From Streptomyces sp. NRRL WC-3742 (GTDB taxonomy: Bacteria > Actinomycetota > Actinomycetes > Streptomycetales > Streptomycetaceae): a DNA stretch of 64,000 nt. A program made the translations under genes and the position numbers. The notes beneath the pieces were generated by a model. That model had not been told where the DNA came from. It worked only from the letters and a program-made list of their open reading frames with translations, and searched no databases. Positions 1 to 7,252 of the stretch are shown here, piece by piece. Position 1 is the first letter of the stretch. The number at the start of each line of letters is the position of its first letter. Location of the stretch: the NCBI RefSeq assembly GCF_000720635.1, contig NZ_JOCF01000012.1:62001-126000 (forward strand), written 5' to 3'.

Positions 1-394
1 CGACCCATCCTTCGACGCCGGCGTGCAGCGGCGCCCACTGCGGCCCGTGGATGCCGAACTCATCGTTCGGGCCGATCATGAACAAGAAGGGGACGGCGGA
101 GCGTTGGTCGCCGGCCTCGAACCACCAGCCGTCATCAGCCGTACCCTCCGGGCTGTCGGCACCGAAGAGCCGCGGACCGCCGTCGTAAGCGGGCGCGGGG
201 GGAAGCGCCAGCCCTCCCCATCGTTCCTCGAAGGCGATCATCCGGTCGATCTGCTCGTCGGGGATTTCGCGCTCGCGCCAGAACCGCCGGTGCTCCTCCA
301 ACGGCCGCGGGTCCAGGCGAATGCCGTGCATGGCCACGAACGACCGCGCCCGTCGGCTGAGGCCGGTGAGCGCCTGCGTATGGAAGCGATTCAC
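1..394 (-). CDS. SUKH/SMI1-KNR4-like protein, C-terminus cut by window edge
   Basis: Reading leftward, the frame is open from GTG 394 to the window edge. In-frame alternatives are GTG 337 and ATG 331. No clear ribosome site decides the start. The visible ~131 residues contain iPdeqIdrmiaFEerWGGLaLPP followed by YDGGPRLFG, the layout expected at the N-terminus of SUKH (SMI1/KNR4) proteins. Many of these are immunity proteins to nuclease toxins or generic binding domains; that role is family knowledge, not shown here. No toxin gene lies next to it inside the window. The same frame has a stop at 422-424. Confidence 0.5.
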   Translation of the reverse strand, partial: MNRFHTQALTGLSRRARSFVAMHGIRLDPRPLEEHRRFWREREIPDEQIDRMIAFEERWGGLALPPAPAYDGGPRLFGADSPEGTADDGWWFEAGDQRSAVPFLFMIGPNDEFGIHGPQWAPLHAGVEGWV

Positions 395-421
395 AACCGC
401 ACAGGCTATTCGTGATGTTGG

Positions 422-532
422 TCAGCCGTCCATGATCAGGCCAGTGCCGGCCAGGCAGGCGTCAACGAGGTCCGGACAGTACTGGATCTGCTTGAGCCGG
501 TGCTTCACAGCCTTGGTGGGGTATCCGCTCAC
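422..532 (-). pseudogene. possible 3' remnant of a gene, 36 codons
   Basis: On the minus strand, 36 codons starting at a GTG at 532 read VSGYPTKAVKHRLKQIQ...LVDACLAGTGLIMDG and end at TGA 422. Composition and amphipathic character look protein-like, but the frame hits a stop about 20 codons upstream and runs straight into the palindrome at 533-569. I read it as the tail of a truncated gene, possibly a mobile-element protein, but I do not recognise the family. It could also be chance. Confidence 0.25.
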
Positions 533-569
533 CGGAGCAGGAAGTCGGCCCAGCCGACTTCCTGCTCCG
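533..569. repeat. perfect palindrome, 17-bp arms, 3-nt spacer
   Basis: Left arm 533-549 and right arm 553-569 are exact reverse complements around CCA. The central core GAAGTCGGCCCAGCCGACTTC (one base over) is almost the same as the core at 13783-13817, so the two belong to one palindrome family. It abuts the gene remnant on its left and lies about 105 bp upstream of the secreted protein gene. It could act as a terminator or cruciform. Confidence 0.6.
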
Positions 570-673
570 CCGTGTCACCCGGCCGCCACCGCCGGATTGC
601 GACCCGGCATCACGGCTTCTCCCCTTGGGCTATGTGCTGCGGCCCCGGCAGCCGATCCCGAGGAGACGTGACC

Positions 674-1531
674 ATGCCCCGCTCGACGATCCCCGCCGCA
701 GTCGCGGCACTGGTCCTCGCCGCCGGCGGCCTGACCGCCGTGACCCAAGCGCCCGCCAGTGCCGCCGCCCCGGCCCCGGGACGCCAGGCTGCCCCGAGGC
801 ACTTCGGGGTCCAGGGTCCCGACGTCCTCGTACCGGCCGGGGAGAGCGCGATCGCGAGGGCCGAGTGCCCGGCCGGCTGGGAGCCCAGCGGGGGCGGAGG
901 AGTGAGCAAGGCGGTGGGGCTCTTCCTCAACAGCTCCTCCATCAACGGCTCCCTCTGGGAAGCCAGTTACAGCAACGAGACCGGCTCCCCGGCGTACGCC
1001 GCGGCCTACGTCATCTGCAGCCAGCTGGTCCACTACACCTTCGACTCGGAACGGATCGACCTGCCGCGCAGCTCGCCGTGGACCGCCGCCGTGAGCGCAA
1101 ACTGCCCCCGGGGCTACGTGCCGAGCGGGGGCGGCTTCTGGACCGACGCGGGGGACGCGCTCACACTGGGCACGTACCCGACCTACGGCGGCTGGTTCAC
1201 CAGGGGCGTCAACAACACGACCCTCCCGCGGCAGCTCAGCTCGTTCGTGGTCTGCGTCGCCGGAGCACCGCACGTCATCCACGACGGCCCCGCCGTCAGC
1301 CTGCCGCCGCACGGCGAGGCCATCGCCGACGCGCTGTGCCCGGCCGGCGAGGAAGTGACCGGCGGCGGAGGCCGCGCCTCGTTCAACGGCACCGACCCCA
1401 ACTACTACGCCCTCCTCATGTCGTCCCGGCTGCGCATCGACGGGAACGGATGGGAAGTCACGGCCTCCAACACCAGCGACACGGAGTACCGCACCCTCGT
1501 CGCGAACGTCATCTGCACCCCGGCCGTGTAG
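674..1531 (+). CDS. secreted protein with three Cys-containing repeats
   Basis: 285 residues. ATG 674 is chosen because AGGAG lies 8 nt upstream and a Sec signal peptide follows (Arg at 3, hydrophobic 8-22, Ala-rich cleavage zone near residue 33). The mature part is three tandem units of about 80 residues. Each opens with a cysteine motif (AECPAGW, ANCPRGY, ALCPAGE) leading into GGG, and each closes with a second cysteine (YVICSQ, FVVCVA, NVICTP), suggesting one disulphide per unit. No catalytic motif is visible. Streptomycetes encode many such secreted proteins of unknown role; an extracellular binding or structural function is inference. A strong hairpin terminator follows 14 bp after the stop. 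Confidence 0.8.
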   Translation: MPRSTIPAAVAALVLAAGGLTAVTQAPASAAAPAPGRQAAPRHFGVQGPDVLVPAGESAIARAECPAGWEPSGGGGVSKAVGLFLNSSSINGSLWEASYSNETGSPAYAAAYVICSQLVHYTFDSERIDLPRSSPWTAAVSANCPRGYVPSGGGFWTDAGDALTLGTYPTYGGWFTRGVNNTTLPRQLSSFVVCVAGAPHVIHDGPAVSLPPHGEAIADALCPAGEEVTGGGGRASFNGTDPNYYALLMSSRLRIDGNGWEVTASNTSDTEYRTLVANVICTPAV

Positions 1532-1544
1532 CGAACGGTACGGC

Positions 1545-1579
1545 GGCCTCGGTCGTCGCCACTGCCGACGACCGAGGCC
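1545..1579 (+). terminator. hairpin terminator after the secreted protein gene
   Basis: Perfect 14-bp inverted repeat (GGCCTCGGTCGTCG at 1545-1558 and its complement at 1566-1579) with a 7-nt loop, 14 bp after the stop codon. No T-run, as is usual in streptomycetes. Confidence 0.75.
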
Positions 1580-1626
1580 GGGCGCATCACCGTGTGGCCA
1601 AGTGAATTGGCGCGCTGTTGAGATGA

Positions 1627-2034
1627 TCAGTGTGAGGTCGAAGTGAAGACCTCGACCTCACACTTTGCCGCGCCACTGCGCTTGATCCGTGCATCGCTGG
1701 TGACGAGAGGCACGCCCAGGGCTTCCGCCAGAACGACGTACTGGGCGTCGTAGGCGCTGAGGTTGGCGTGCAGCTTCTTCACGCGGTCCCAGAAGGGCAA
1801 GGTCTCGCGCTTCGTGATGGGAAGCATTCGGTACGCGGCGACCGCCCTCTCGGCCTCCTTCTCGGTCAGTTTGCCGCCACGTTGCATGCCCAGCAGGGCT
1901 GACTGGATCTCGTAGTCCAGGAGGGTGGGCGCGTGCACGTCCCCTGCCTCGGCCACCCGGGCACGGACGAGTTGTCCGTCAGAACCGTGGGCCGTGAGAG
2001 CCAGGACGAGCGCGGAGCAGTCGATGACGATCAA
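1627..2034 (-). CDS. vapC: VapC-type PIN-domain toxin
   Basis: 135 residues, the usual size for a PIN ribonuclease toxin. The expected acidic residues are present: D5 in MIVIDCSAL, E42 in DYEIQSAL, D96 in SAYDAQYV and D114 in VTSDARI. These coordinate Mg2+/Mn2+ for RNA cleavage in the family. It begins at TTG 2034 and overlaps the antitoxin stop by 4 bp, so translation is probably coupled. Toxicity and RNA target are family knowledge; the target cannot be predicted here. The active site is intact, so the toxin is probably functional. Confidence 0.88.
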   Translation of the reverse strand: MIVIDCSALVLALTAHGSDGQLVRARVAEAGDVHAPTLLDYEIQSALLGMQRGGKLTEKEAERAVAAYRMLPITKRETLPFWDRVKKLHANLSAYDAQYVVLAEALGVPLVTSDARIKRSGAAKCEVEVFTSTSH

Positions 2035-2261
2035 CGTCCGGCGCGCCCTTCATCGATGGCGGCAAGCACATCGGCCGAGGTGATGTTGGCGGTGGTCTCC
2101 CGGTCCAGCCGTGCCATCATCTCCGCCATCGTGGGCTTGGTTGTCTCCCTGGCGATCAGCTCCTGCATGAACGCCTGGAGCGATTGACCGGCCTGGGCCG
2201 CGCGGACCTTGAGGGTCTGGATCTGATCGTCCGGGACATCCCGGATTGTGAGGGCTGTCAT
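2031..2261 (-). CDS. vapB: VapB/FitA-type ribbon-helix-helix antitoxin
   Basis: 76 residues. The N-terminus TALTIRDVPDDQIQTLKVRA with GQSLQAFMQELIARE is a classic ribbon-helix-helix DNA-binding unit of the FitA/VapB type. The C-terminal half (residues 45-76) is acidic and would wrap the PIN toxin. It is first in the operon and overlaps the toxin gene by 4 bp. A perfect palindrome sits 20 bp upstream of its ATG, so autoregulation by the antitoxin-toxin complex is likely. Confidence 0.88.
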   Translation of the reverse strand: MTALTIRDVPDDQIQTLKVRAAQAGQSLQAFMQELIARETTKPTMAEMMARLDRETTANITSADVLAAIDEGRAGR

Positions 2262-2280
2262 GTCTGCATTCTAGCTCCAT

Positions 2281-2299
2281 ATTCTGCAAAATGCAGAAT
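2281..2299. promoter_or_regulatory. palindromic operator of the vapBC operon
   Basis: ATTCTGCA-AAA-TGCAGAAT, perfect 8-bp arms, in an AT-rich patch that stands out in this GC-rich DNA. A related half-site (TCTGCATTCTAG) lies at 2263-2274, between the palindrome and the antitoxin start. Position and symmetry fit binding by a ribbon-helix-helix dimer. Confidence 0.7.
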
Positions 2300-2301
2300 G
2301 A

Positions 2302-2661
2302 CTAGGACTGGGTGGCAAGCCAGGCGGTCACGACGGCACCGCACAGCAGCCCGGCGTTGAGGGCGATCCTTCGATCGCCGCCGCTCAGGTGGACGGCGAC
2401 GGCACCGAACTGCAGCACCACGAAGCCGACGGCCGCCGCCGTCGCCAGCCCCGGGGCGACGCCGGTGAGCGGCGGCAGCACCAAGCCCGCTGCGCCCAGC
2501 ACCTCGACCACCCCCAGCGCCCTCAGGGCGGGCAGCGGCACGCCGTCCACCCACGCCATCATCGGCCGGAGCTGATCCCGGCTGCGGACCAGCTTCAGCA
2601 CGCCCGCGTACGCGTAGAACAGCGCGAGCAGCCCCGCGAGGACCCAGTACGCGAGGTTCAC
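2302..2661 (-). CDS. DoxX-like integral membrane protein
   Basis: 119 residues with four hydrophobic segments (about 4-24, 48-65, 68-88, 98-115). FYAYAGVLKLVRS after the first segment and GVVEVLGAAGLVLPPLTG resemble the DoxX-like family (DoxX_2). Family members are small quinone- or respiration-associated membrane proteins, mostly without proven function. It overlaps the upstream cupin gene by 4 bp and is therefore probably in the same transcript, divergent from the LysR gene. Confidence 0.75.
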   Translation of the reverse strand: MNLAYWVLAGLLALFYAYAGVLKLVRSRDQLRPMMAWVDGVPLPALRALGVVEVLGAAGLVLPPLTGVAPGLATAAAVGFVVLQFGAVAVHLSGGDRRIALNAGLLCGAVVTAWLATQS

Positions 2662-3119
2662 GCCGGCTCCGTCGCATAGCGGCTCATCGCCTCGGCGTTC
2701 GCCTGGGGCGTCAGCGGCCGGCCGTCGGCCATCACCTGCGCGAGGTCCCGGAAGTACTGCACGTACAGGTCCGGCGTGAACGTGCTGAGCAGGACGGCCG
2801 GTTCGTCGGTCGGGTTGGCGAACGTGTGCGGGGCCCCGGGCGGAACCATCACCAGCGTGCCCGCGACGGCGTCGTACGTCTCCTCCCCGACGGTGAACCG
2901 CACCGTGCCGGACAGGACGTAGAACCCCTCGTCGTGCCGGGCGTGCCGGTGCTGCGGCGGCCCCTGCGTGTGCGGGGCGAGCACGGACTCGGCGATGGCG
3001 AGGCGGTGGCCGGTGTGGCTGCCGTCCTCCAGGATGCGCATGCGCGTGGTGCCCAGAACGATGCTCTCGCCCTCACCGGGGCGCACCACCGATACCGTGG
3101 CGCGGGTTTCTTCGGTCAT
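2658..3119 (-). CDS. cupin-domain protein
   Basis: 153 residues from ATG 3119. A single cupin barrel is visible: motif 1 PPQHRHARHDEGFYVLSG gives His, His, Glu metal ligands, and motif 2 is PGAPHTFANPTDEPA with the last His. It resembles quercetin-dioxygenase-like or small-molecule-binding cupins; no substrate can be assigned. It is first gene of a two-gene unit with the DoxX-like protein and is transcribed divergently from the LysR regulator 81 bp away, so it is the likely regulated target. Confidence 0.8.
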   Translation of the reverse strand: MTEETRATVSVVRPGEGESIVLGTTRMRILEDGSHTGHRLAIAESVLAPHTQGPPQHRHARHDEGFYVLSGTVRFTVGEETYDAVAGTLVMVPPGAPHTFANPTDEPAVLLSTFTPDLYVQYFRDLAQVMADGRPLTPQANAEAMSRYATEPA

Positions 3120-3188
3120 GCCCACCAGTGCACCGCCGGGCGCCCGCCGCCGTCCAAGACCCATCCCGCCGCCCCGATACCCCACGGG

Positions 3189-3194
3189 TATCGT
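3189..3194 (+). promoter_or_regulatory. -10 box of a probably leaderless lysR transcript
   Basis: TATCGT followed by 6 nt and GTG 3201, with no ribosome-binding site. This is the TANNNT spacing of actinobacterial leaderless genes. Confidence 0.5.
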
Positions 3195-3200
3195 GGCAGC

Positions 3201-4052
3201 GTGGAGCTACGGACCCTGCGCTACTTCGTGGCCGTCGCCGAGGAACTCCACTTCGGCCGCGCCGCCACCCGTCTGCACATGAGCCAGCCGCCGCTGAGCC
3301 GGGCGATCAAGCAGCTGGAGGCCGAGGCCGGGGCCCTGCTGTTCACCCGCTCGCCCACGGGAGTCACGCTTACCCCCGTCGGCTCCGTACTGCTCCACGA
3401 GGCGCGGGCCCTGCTCGACCACGCCGACCGCCTCCGGGTACGCGTGAGCGTGGCGGCCGGCGCCTCGACCATCACCGTCGGCATCCTCGCCGACGGCACC
3501 GACCCGGGCGTGGCCCGCCTCGCCGCCGCCTACCGCCGCAGCCACCCCGGCATCGACATCCGCGTCCGCGAGACCGACCTCACCGACCCGACCTGCGGGC
3601 TGCGCGCCGGACTGGTCGACGTCGCCCTGACCAGGGCGCCCTTCGACGAGACCGCCCTGACGGTCCGCACCCTCCGCGCCGACCCGGTCGGCGTGGTCCT
3701 GCCCGCCGACGACCCGCTCGCGCGCCGCGACGGCCTGAGCCTCGCCGAACTGGCCGACCGTCGCTGGTTCCAGTTCCCGCCGGACACCGACCCGGTGTGG
3801 CAGGCGTACTGGAAGGGGGGCCTTCCGCGCGAGGGCCCGGTGGTGAGCACCGTCCAGGAGTGCTTGCAGGCCGTGCTGTGGAACGGCACGGTCGGCCTGG
3901 CGCCGCTCGGACACGAGCCTCCCGCAGAGCTGGCCGTGGTGCCGCTGCTCGACATGCCGCCGAGCCGGGTGGTGGCGGCGTGGAACGAGGGCGACACCAA
4001 CCCGCTGATCCGCTCCTTCGTGGCCATCGCGACAGCGGCGTACCGTCACTGA
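3201..4052 (+). CDS. LysR-family transcriptional regulator
   Basis: 283 residues from GTG 3201. The N-terminal winged helix reads ELRTLRYFVAVAEELHFGRA, then LHMSQPPLSRAIKQLEAEAG and GVTLTPVG, all diagnostic for LysR regulators. A periplasmic-binding-like effector domain covers about residues 88-280. It is divergent from the cupin-DoxX pair, the standard arrangement for a LysR regulator and its target. The effector is unknown. The 3' end overlaps the convergent gene by 7 bp. Confidence 0.9.
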   Translation: MELRTLRYFVAVAEELHFGRAATRLHMSQPPLSRAIKQLEAEAGALLFTRSPTGVTLTPVGSVLLHEARALLDHADRLRVRVSVAAGASTITVGILADGTDPGVARLAAAYRRSHPGIDIRVRETDLTDPTCGLRAGLVDVALTRAPFDETALTVRTLRADPVGVVLPADDPLARRDGLSLAELADRRWFQFPPDTDPVWQAYWKGGLPREGPVVSTVQECLQAVLWNGTVGLAPLGHEPPAELAVVPLLDMPPSRVVAAWNEGDTNPLIRSFVAIATAAYRH

Positions 4053-4516
4053 CTCCCGTGCGGGCAGGTCTCGTTGTGGCTGTGGGTCCGCCGGACCGGC
4101 CAGGCGGGGAAGTCCTCGGGCGCGGAGCCGGAGGTGGGGTCGTTCCACCGGTCGATCCAGGGCTGGGCGACCTGGGGGCAGCACCACACCCGGCCCCAGC
4201 TCCAGTACTTGCTGCCCTCCTTCACGCGCTGCACCGCAGGGCTGTAGAGGCCCTTGACCCGGAAGTTCTCCAGGTGCCTCCGGAAGAGGATCATGCTGAT
4301 GTAGCGCGTCCGACTCCCACGATGCACGCCGACCACGTGGAGGCGGTCATCGTCCCCCTGGTACCGGGGCGGGAACACCCACAGCTTCGCGCCCGGCGCG
4401 AAGTGCTTGAGGCTGGTCTCGACGTCGGACGCCTCCCCGTGACGCGTCCGAGCTGCGACGTTGGCGACGACGCACCACTCCAGCGGCTGCGCGGGCCGGT
4501 CTCCGGGTTCGGTCAT
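4046..4516 (-). CDS. conserved hypothetical protein, 156 aa
   Basis: 156 residues, soluble, no signal peptide or membrane segment. Near the middle FAPGAKLWVFPPRYQGDDDRLHVVG and RTRYISMILFRRHLENFRVKG suggest a compact beta-rich domain. Trp and Cys are frequent at the C-terminal side (WSWGRVWCCPQVAQPWIDRW). I do not recognise a named family. Its codon usage matches its neighbours. It stands alone, convergent with the LysR gene and separated by 45 bp from the next leftward gene. Confidence 0.65.
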   Translation of the reverse strand: MTEPGDRPAQPLEWCVVANVAARTRHGEASDVETSLKHFAPGAKLWVFPPRYQGDDDRLHVVGVHRGSRTRYISMILFRRHLENFRVKGLYSPAVQRVKEGSKYWSWGRVWCCPQVAQPWIDRWNDPTSGSAPEDFPAWPVRRTHSHNETCPHGSQ

Positions 4517-4561
4517 GCCGAGCAGTGTGCACCGTCGTACGGACGGTGTGCGAACGATTTG

Positions 4562-5080
4562 CTACAGCTCCGGCAGCCGGTCCTCAGGCGTGGGGGAGCT
4601 GCCCTGTTCCAGCCAGTAGAGGTAGATCCGCAGGTCCTGGGCGAGGCCGCCGGCCAGGTAGGACTCGAAGTCCCGGACGGAGGCGGCGATGCCCTGCTCC
4701 ACCGAGTTGTAGGCGTCCCAGTCCCGGCCGGACAGGAACTCCGTGACCCGACCCCGGTCGCGCCACCACTTCCGGACGCCCTCCGGCGTCCAGTGCGTGT
4801 CGCCGTCGCAGCCGTACCCGAGGAAGGGGTCCTGGTCGGCCCCCTCCACCAGCAGGGCGACCTCCGTCGGGGTGCGGGGCTGGCGGTACACGTACTCGGT
4901 CAGGTAGTCGCCCCCGTAGAGCACGTGTTGGGGCGCGGAAAGCCTGCCGGTCCAGCAGGTGTCGGTATCGGCACCGTAGAAGGGCCCGGGGACGTTGAGC
5001 CAGAGCTTGTCCTCCCAGCGGCCCTGGAACGTGTCGCGATCAGTGCCGAGACCGGCCGTGGGATCGAAGTAGAGCGTCAC
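4562..5080 (-). CDS. conserved hypothetical protein, 172 aa
   Basis: 172 residues, acidic and rich in aromatic residues (YFDPTAGLGTDRDTFQGRWED, HVLYGGDYLTEYVYRQPR). No signal peptide, membrane segment or known catalytic motif is visible. The start is GTG 5080, preceded at 6 nt by TATGCT, so the message may be leaderless. Function unknown. Codon use fits the genome. Confidence 0.65.
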   Translation of the reverse strand: MTLYFDPTAGLGTDRDTFQGRWEDKLWLNVPGPFYGADTDTCWTGRLSAPQHVLYGGDYLTEYVYRQPRTPTEVALLVEGADQDPFLGYGCDGDTHWTPEGVRKWWRDRGRVTEFLSGRDWDAYNSVEQGIAASVRDFESYLAGGLAQDLRIYLYWLEQGSSPTPEDRLPEL

Positions 5081-5086
5081 CGCCGG

Positions 5087-5092
5087 AGCATA
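5087..5092 (-). promoter_or_regulatory. -10 box of a probably leaderless gene
   Basis: On the minus strand TATGCT is followed by 6 nt and the GTG start at 5080. No ribosome site is present. Confidence 0.45.
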
Positions 5093-5100
5093 ACGCGACG

Positions 5101-5138
5101 CACCCGGGCCGCCCCGTTGGTGCGGGGCGGCCCGGGTG
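5101..5138 (-). terminator. hairpin terminator
   Basis: Perfect 16-bp arms (5101-5116 and 5123-5138) with loop TTGGTG, just downstream of the leftward gene ending at 5145. Confidence 0.75.
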
Positions 5139-5144
5139 GGGAGC

Positions 5145-5360
5145 TCAGTGACAGCTTCCGGGGTCGGGGCCCGGGAGGCAGGACGGGCGGGGGTCGGTGG
5201 GGCGGCGGGGCGTGGAGGTGCGGTTGTGGCACTGGCGGCAGGTCCACTCCTCGCGGATCTCCAGGGTGCCCGAGCAGTGGACGACCGGAACCGTCCACGG
5301 GCCGTCGAACGGGGTGTCCGTCCGGCAGGACGGGCAGTGCCTCTCGGTGCCCCCGGTCAT
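5145..5360 (-). CDS. small zinc-ribbon-like protein
   Basis: 71 residues. Two cysteine pairs are spaced as in zinc ribbons: CPSC at residues 9-12 and CRQC near 43-46. Additional His/Cys (VHC at about 28) could contribute. The C-terminus is Pro/Arg-rich and disordered. Small zinc ribbons bind nucleic acid or protein; no specific role can be given. It overlaps the upstream membrane-protein gene by 4 bp, so the two are translationally coupled. Confidence 0.6.
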   Translation of the reverse strand: MTGGTERHCPSCRTDTPFDGPWTVPVVHCSGTLEIREEWTCRQCHNRTSTPRRPTDPRPSCLPGPDPGSCH

Positions 5361-5575
5361 CGGGCGGCCCTCCGGCCCCGCATGCGGCCCGCGTAGTGCA
5401 GGCCCGTGCGTCCGGCGGCGGGGCCGGCGGTGAGCCGGGCCAGCGGGGCGGCGAGCGCGCCCCACAGGGCTTCGGCCGGGAGGAAGCCGCCCAGCACCAG
5501 CACGGTGCCGAGCACGAGCACGGCCACGAACAGCAGGTGCGCCCGGGGCAGGTCCAGGGTGATGTCTGCGAGCAT
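5357..5575 (-). CDS. small membrane protein
   Basis: 72 residues from ATG 5575. AGAAGGAGAGG lies upstream at good spacing, and this decides the start over longer frames. One strong hydrophobic segment (about 13-30, LLFVAVLVLGTVLVLGGF) is followed by a second weaker one and a basic tail ending RMRGRRAAR. Family unknown. It heads a two-gene unit with the zinc-ribbon protein. Confidence 0.6.
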   Translation of the reverse strand: MLADITLDLPRAHLLFVAVLVLGTVLVLGGFLPAEALWGALAAPLARLTAGPAAGRTGLHYAGRMRGRRAAR

Positions 5576-5938
5576 CTGGTCCTCTCCTTCTGGTGGTGCC
5601 GTCCCGGGCGCGCGGGCCCGGGACGGCGGGGTTCGTCCGATCCGTGCGTTCATCGGTGGTGGATCACATGGGGTTCTCCCTCCGCCGAAGTAGCCGGTTC
5701 TTCCGGGTACTTCGAGTCTGGGAGCGCCCCTCGCGGCCTTCAATGAATCGCGAACGCGCACGGTCCCAGCCGGACACCGGCGGCATTCGCCGACGAACGG
5801 CGGAACCCGGGTGGCACAAGCGGTCGTTGACGGACAATCAGGGCATCGGTTCCGCCGTTTCCTGCCGTCGTCCGCCCGTTCCCGCCCGTTCCCGCCCGTT
5901 CCCGCCAGCGCCCGCCCGCGCCCGTCCCGAGGGAAGCC
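5576..5938. other. intergenic region between divergent genes
   Basis: 363 bp between the leftward membrane-protein gene and the rightward XRE regulator. It should carry both promoters. I see a candidate -35 TTGACG at 5827 but no matching -10. The right side contains the tandem repeat at 5872-5906. No gene is supportable. Confidence 0.5.
5872..5906. repeat. tandem repeat of a 10-bp unit
   Basis: About 3.5 copies of CCCGCCCGTT lie 33-67 bp upstream of the XRE regulator start, on the leader side of the ribosome site. Confidence 0.7.
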
Positions 5939-6829
5939 ATGTCGAAGCCGTACGACCCGATCCCGGCGCCCCAACTCCGATTCGCCGCCGAGCTGCGCAA
6001 GCTCTGGACCCGTGGCGGCGAGCCCACGCTCCAGGACCTCGCGGCCCGGATGCGGTGGGGCCGTACGACGGTGTCCGCGCTGCTCAACGGCAAGCGCTTC
6101 CCCAGCTGGGAGCAGATGGCGGCCCTCGCCGAGGCGTGCGGGGAGCGGCCGGAGGCGTGGCAGCCGCGCTGGCAGGAGGCGCGCGGCCAGCTGACCACCC
6201 TGCGCCTGGAGTGCGCCACGACCACCCCGGCGTCGGAGCCCGACCAGGAGGCGCCCCCGATCGTCGAGCACCTCGTCGGGGCCGCCGAACTGTCGGCCCA
6301 CTGGTACCGGAACAACCCCGAGTTCTACGCCGCCGCCACCGAGCGCGTCCGCCTGGCCCGCGCGGAGATCCGCCTCACCTACACCCGCCAGTCCCCGCCG
6401 ACGGCGCTGACCACCCCGGCCTCCGTCGAGTACTTCCGCGAGATCCTGGCCTGGGCCGCCGCGGAGAGCGAGGACGAGCGCTGCGTGCGCCGCATCATCG
6501 GCATCCCCGAGCGCGACGGCGTCCCGCAGGCCGACATGCTGGCCTGGGCCCGGCAGCATCACGAGGACACCGACGACCTGCTCAACTACGAGGCCCGCGT
6601 GCAGCGTTGGACGGCGGCGGCCGACGGCCTCAACATGGCGCTGATCGACGACAGCGTCGTCTTCCTGGCCTTCTCCGGCCACGCCCGCCAGAAGCTCAAC
6701 GGCTTCAGCGTCGAGGACCGGACCTTCATGAGCTACTTCACCGCCCACTTCGACCAGCTGTGGAGCGCCCTGCCCAGCCTCGGCGACTACCTGGCCGACC
6801 AGGGCAGTCAGGAGACCCGCCGGGCGTGA
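5939..6829 (+). CDS. XRE-family regulator with C-terminal sensor-like domain
   Basis: 296 residues from ATG 5939, with GAGGGA a few bases upstream. Residues about 10-65 form a helix-turn-helix of the Cro/C1 type (TLQDLAARMRWGRTTVSALL then RFPSWEQMAALAEACG). From about residue 105 a separate domain begins (HWYRNNPEFYAAATERVRLA, IRLTYTRQSPP, VRRIIGIPERDG). It resembles the non-enzymatic domains that follow the HTH in many streptomycete regulators. The next gene starts 30 bp later, so it is the probable regulator of the Gly-Gly protein/DUF4132 pair; that link is inference. Confidence 0.75.
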   Translation: MSKPYDPIPAPQLRFAAELRKLWTRGGEPTLQDLAARMRWGRTTVSALLNGKRFPSWEQMAALAEACGERPEAWQPRWQEARGQLTTLRLECATTTPASEPDQEAPPIVEHLVGAAELSAHWYRNNPEFYAAATERVRLARAEIRLTYTRQSPPTALTTPASVEYFREILAWAAAESEDERCVRRIIGIPERDGVPQADMLAWARQHHEDTDDLLNYEARVQRWTAAADGLNMALIDDSVVFLAFSGHARQKLNGFSVEDRTFMSYFTAHFDQLWSALPSLGDYLADQGSQETRRA

Positions 6830-6846
6830 GTGTCACCGCGGGCCCG

Positions 6847-6852
6847 TACTGT
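6847..6852 (+). promoter_or_regulatory. -10 box before the Gly-Gly protein gene
   Basis: TACTGT, 7 nt before ATG 6860, lies after the XRE stop codon. It would give the downstream pair its own leaderless promoter, separate from the regulator. Confidence 0.45.
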
Positions 6853-6859
6853 TCGCGGC

Positions 6860-7252
6860 ATGGCAATCGTGATGTTCGTCGACGAGACGACGGCCGGCGA
6901 CCGCAGCGACGGATGGGGGCTGGAGATCCTCGAGGAGAGGCTCACCGTGCGCGAGCTGATCCGGCGCAGGGTGTTCCAGGAGGTCGCCGAGTTCAACGCG
7001 AAGGCGCCGCAGGTGTTCCAGGGGCTGGTGCAGCCGCACGACACCGAGCGGGTGCTGAACGGGTACACGCTGCGCACGCCGCGCCGGATCGACCCGGAGG
7101 CGCAGAGCGAGCTGGCGCTCCGGGCGTTCGCGGGCAACGGCTTCCTGGTGCTGGTGGGGGAGCGGCAGGTGACCGATCCGGAGGAGGAGGTCGAGCTCGG
7201 GCCCGGCACCGAGGTCACGTTCCTGAAGCTCGTTCCGCTGGTGGGGGGATGA
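6860..7252 (+). CDS. predicted ubiquitin-like beta-grasp protein ending in Gly-Gly
   Basis: 130 residues from ATG 6860. The pattern suggests a beta-grasp fold: first strand IVMFVDE, second strand LEILEERLTV, helix ELIRRRVFQEVAEFNA, then an insert of ~45 residues, then FLVLVGERQV, DPEEEVELGPGTEVTFLKLVPL and a terminal VGG. The last part matches the end of MoaD/ThiS/ubiquitin-type proteins, where a hydrophobic strand leads to an exposed C-terminal diglycine. The reading frame stops directly after GG. It overlaps the DUF4132-type gene by 4 bp (ATGA). That it is adenylated, conjugated or used as a sulphur carrier is inference; no E1, JAB protease or cysteine desulphurase is encoded nearby. Confidence 0.7.
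   Translation: MAIVMFVDETTAGDRSDGWGLEILEERLTVRELIRRRVFQEVAEFNAKAPQVFQGLVQPHDTERVLNGYTLRTPRRIDPEAQSELALRAFAGNGFLVLVGERQVTDPEEEVELGPGTEVTFLKLVPLVGG

Noticed and set aside
575..1312. 245-codon minus-strand frame opposite the secreted protein
   Set aside because: The plus-strand protein has a signal peptide, repeats, ribosome site and terminator; the minus frame is Arg/Gly/Val-rich noise.
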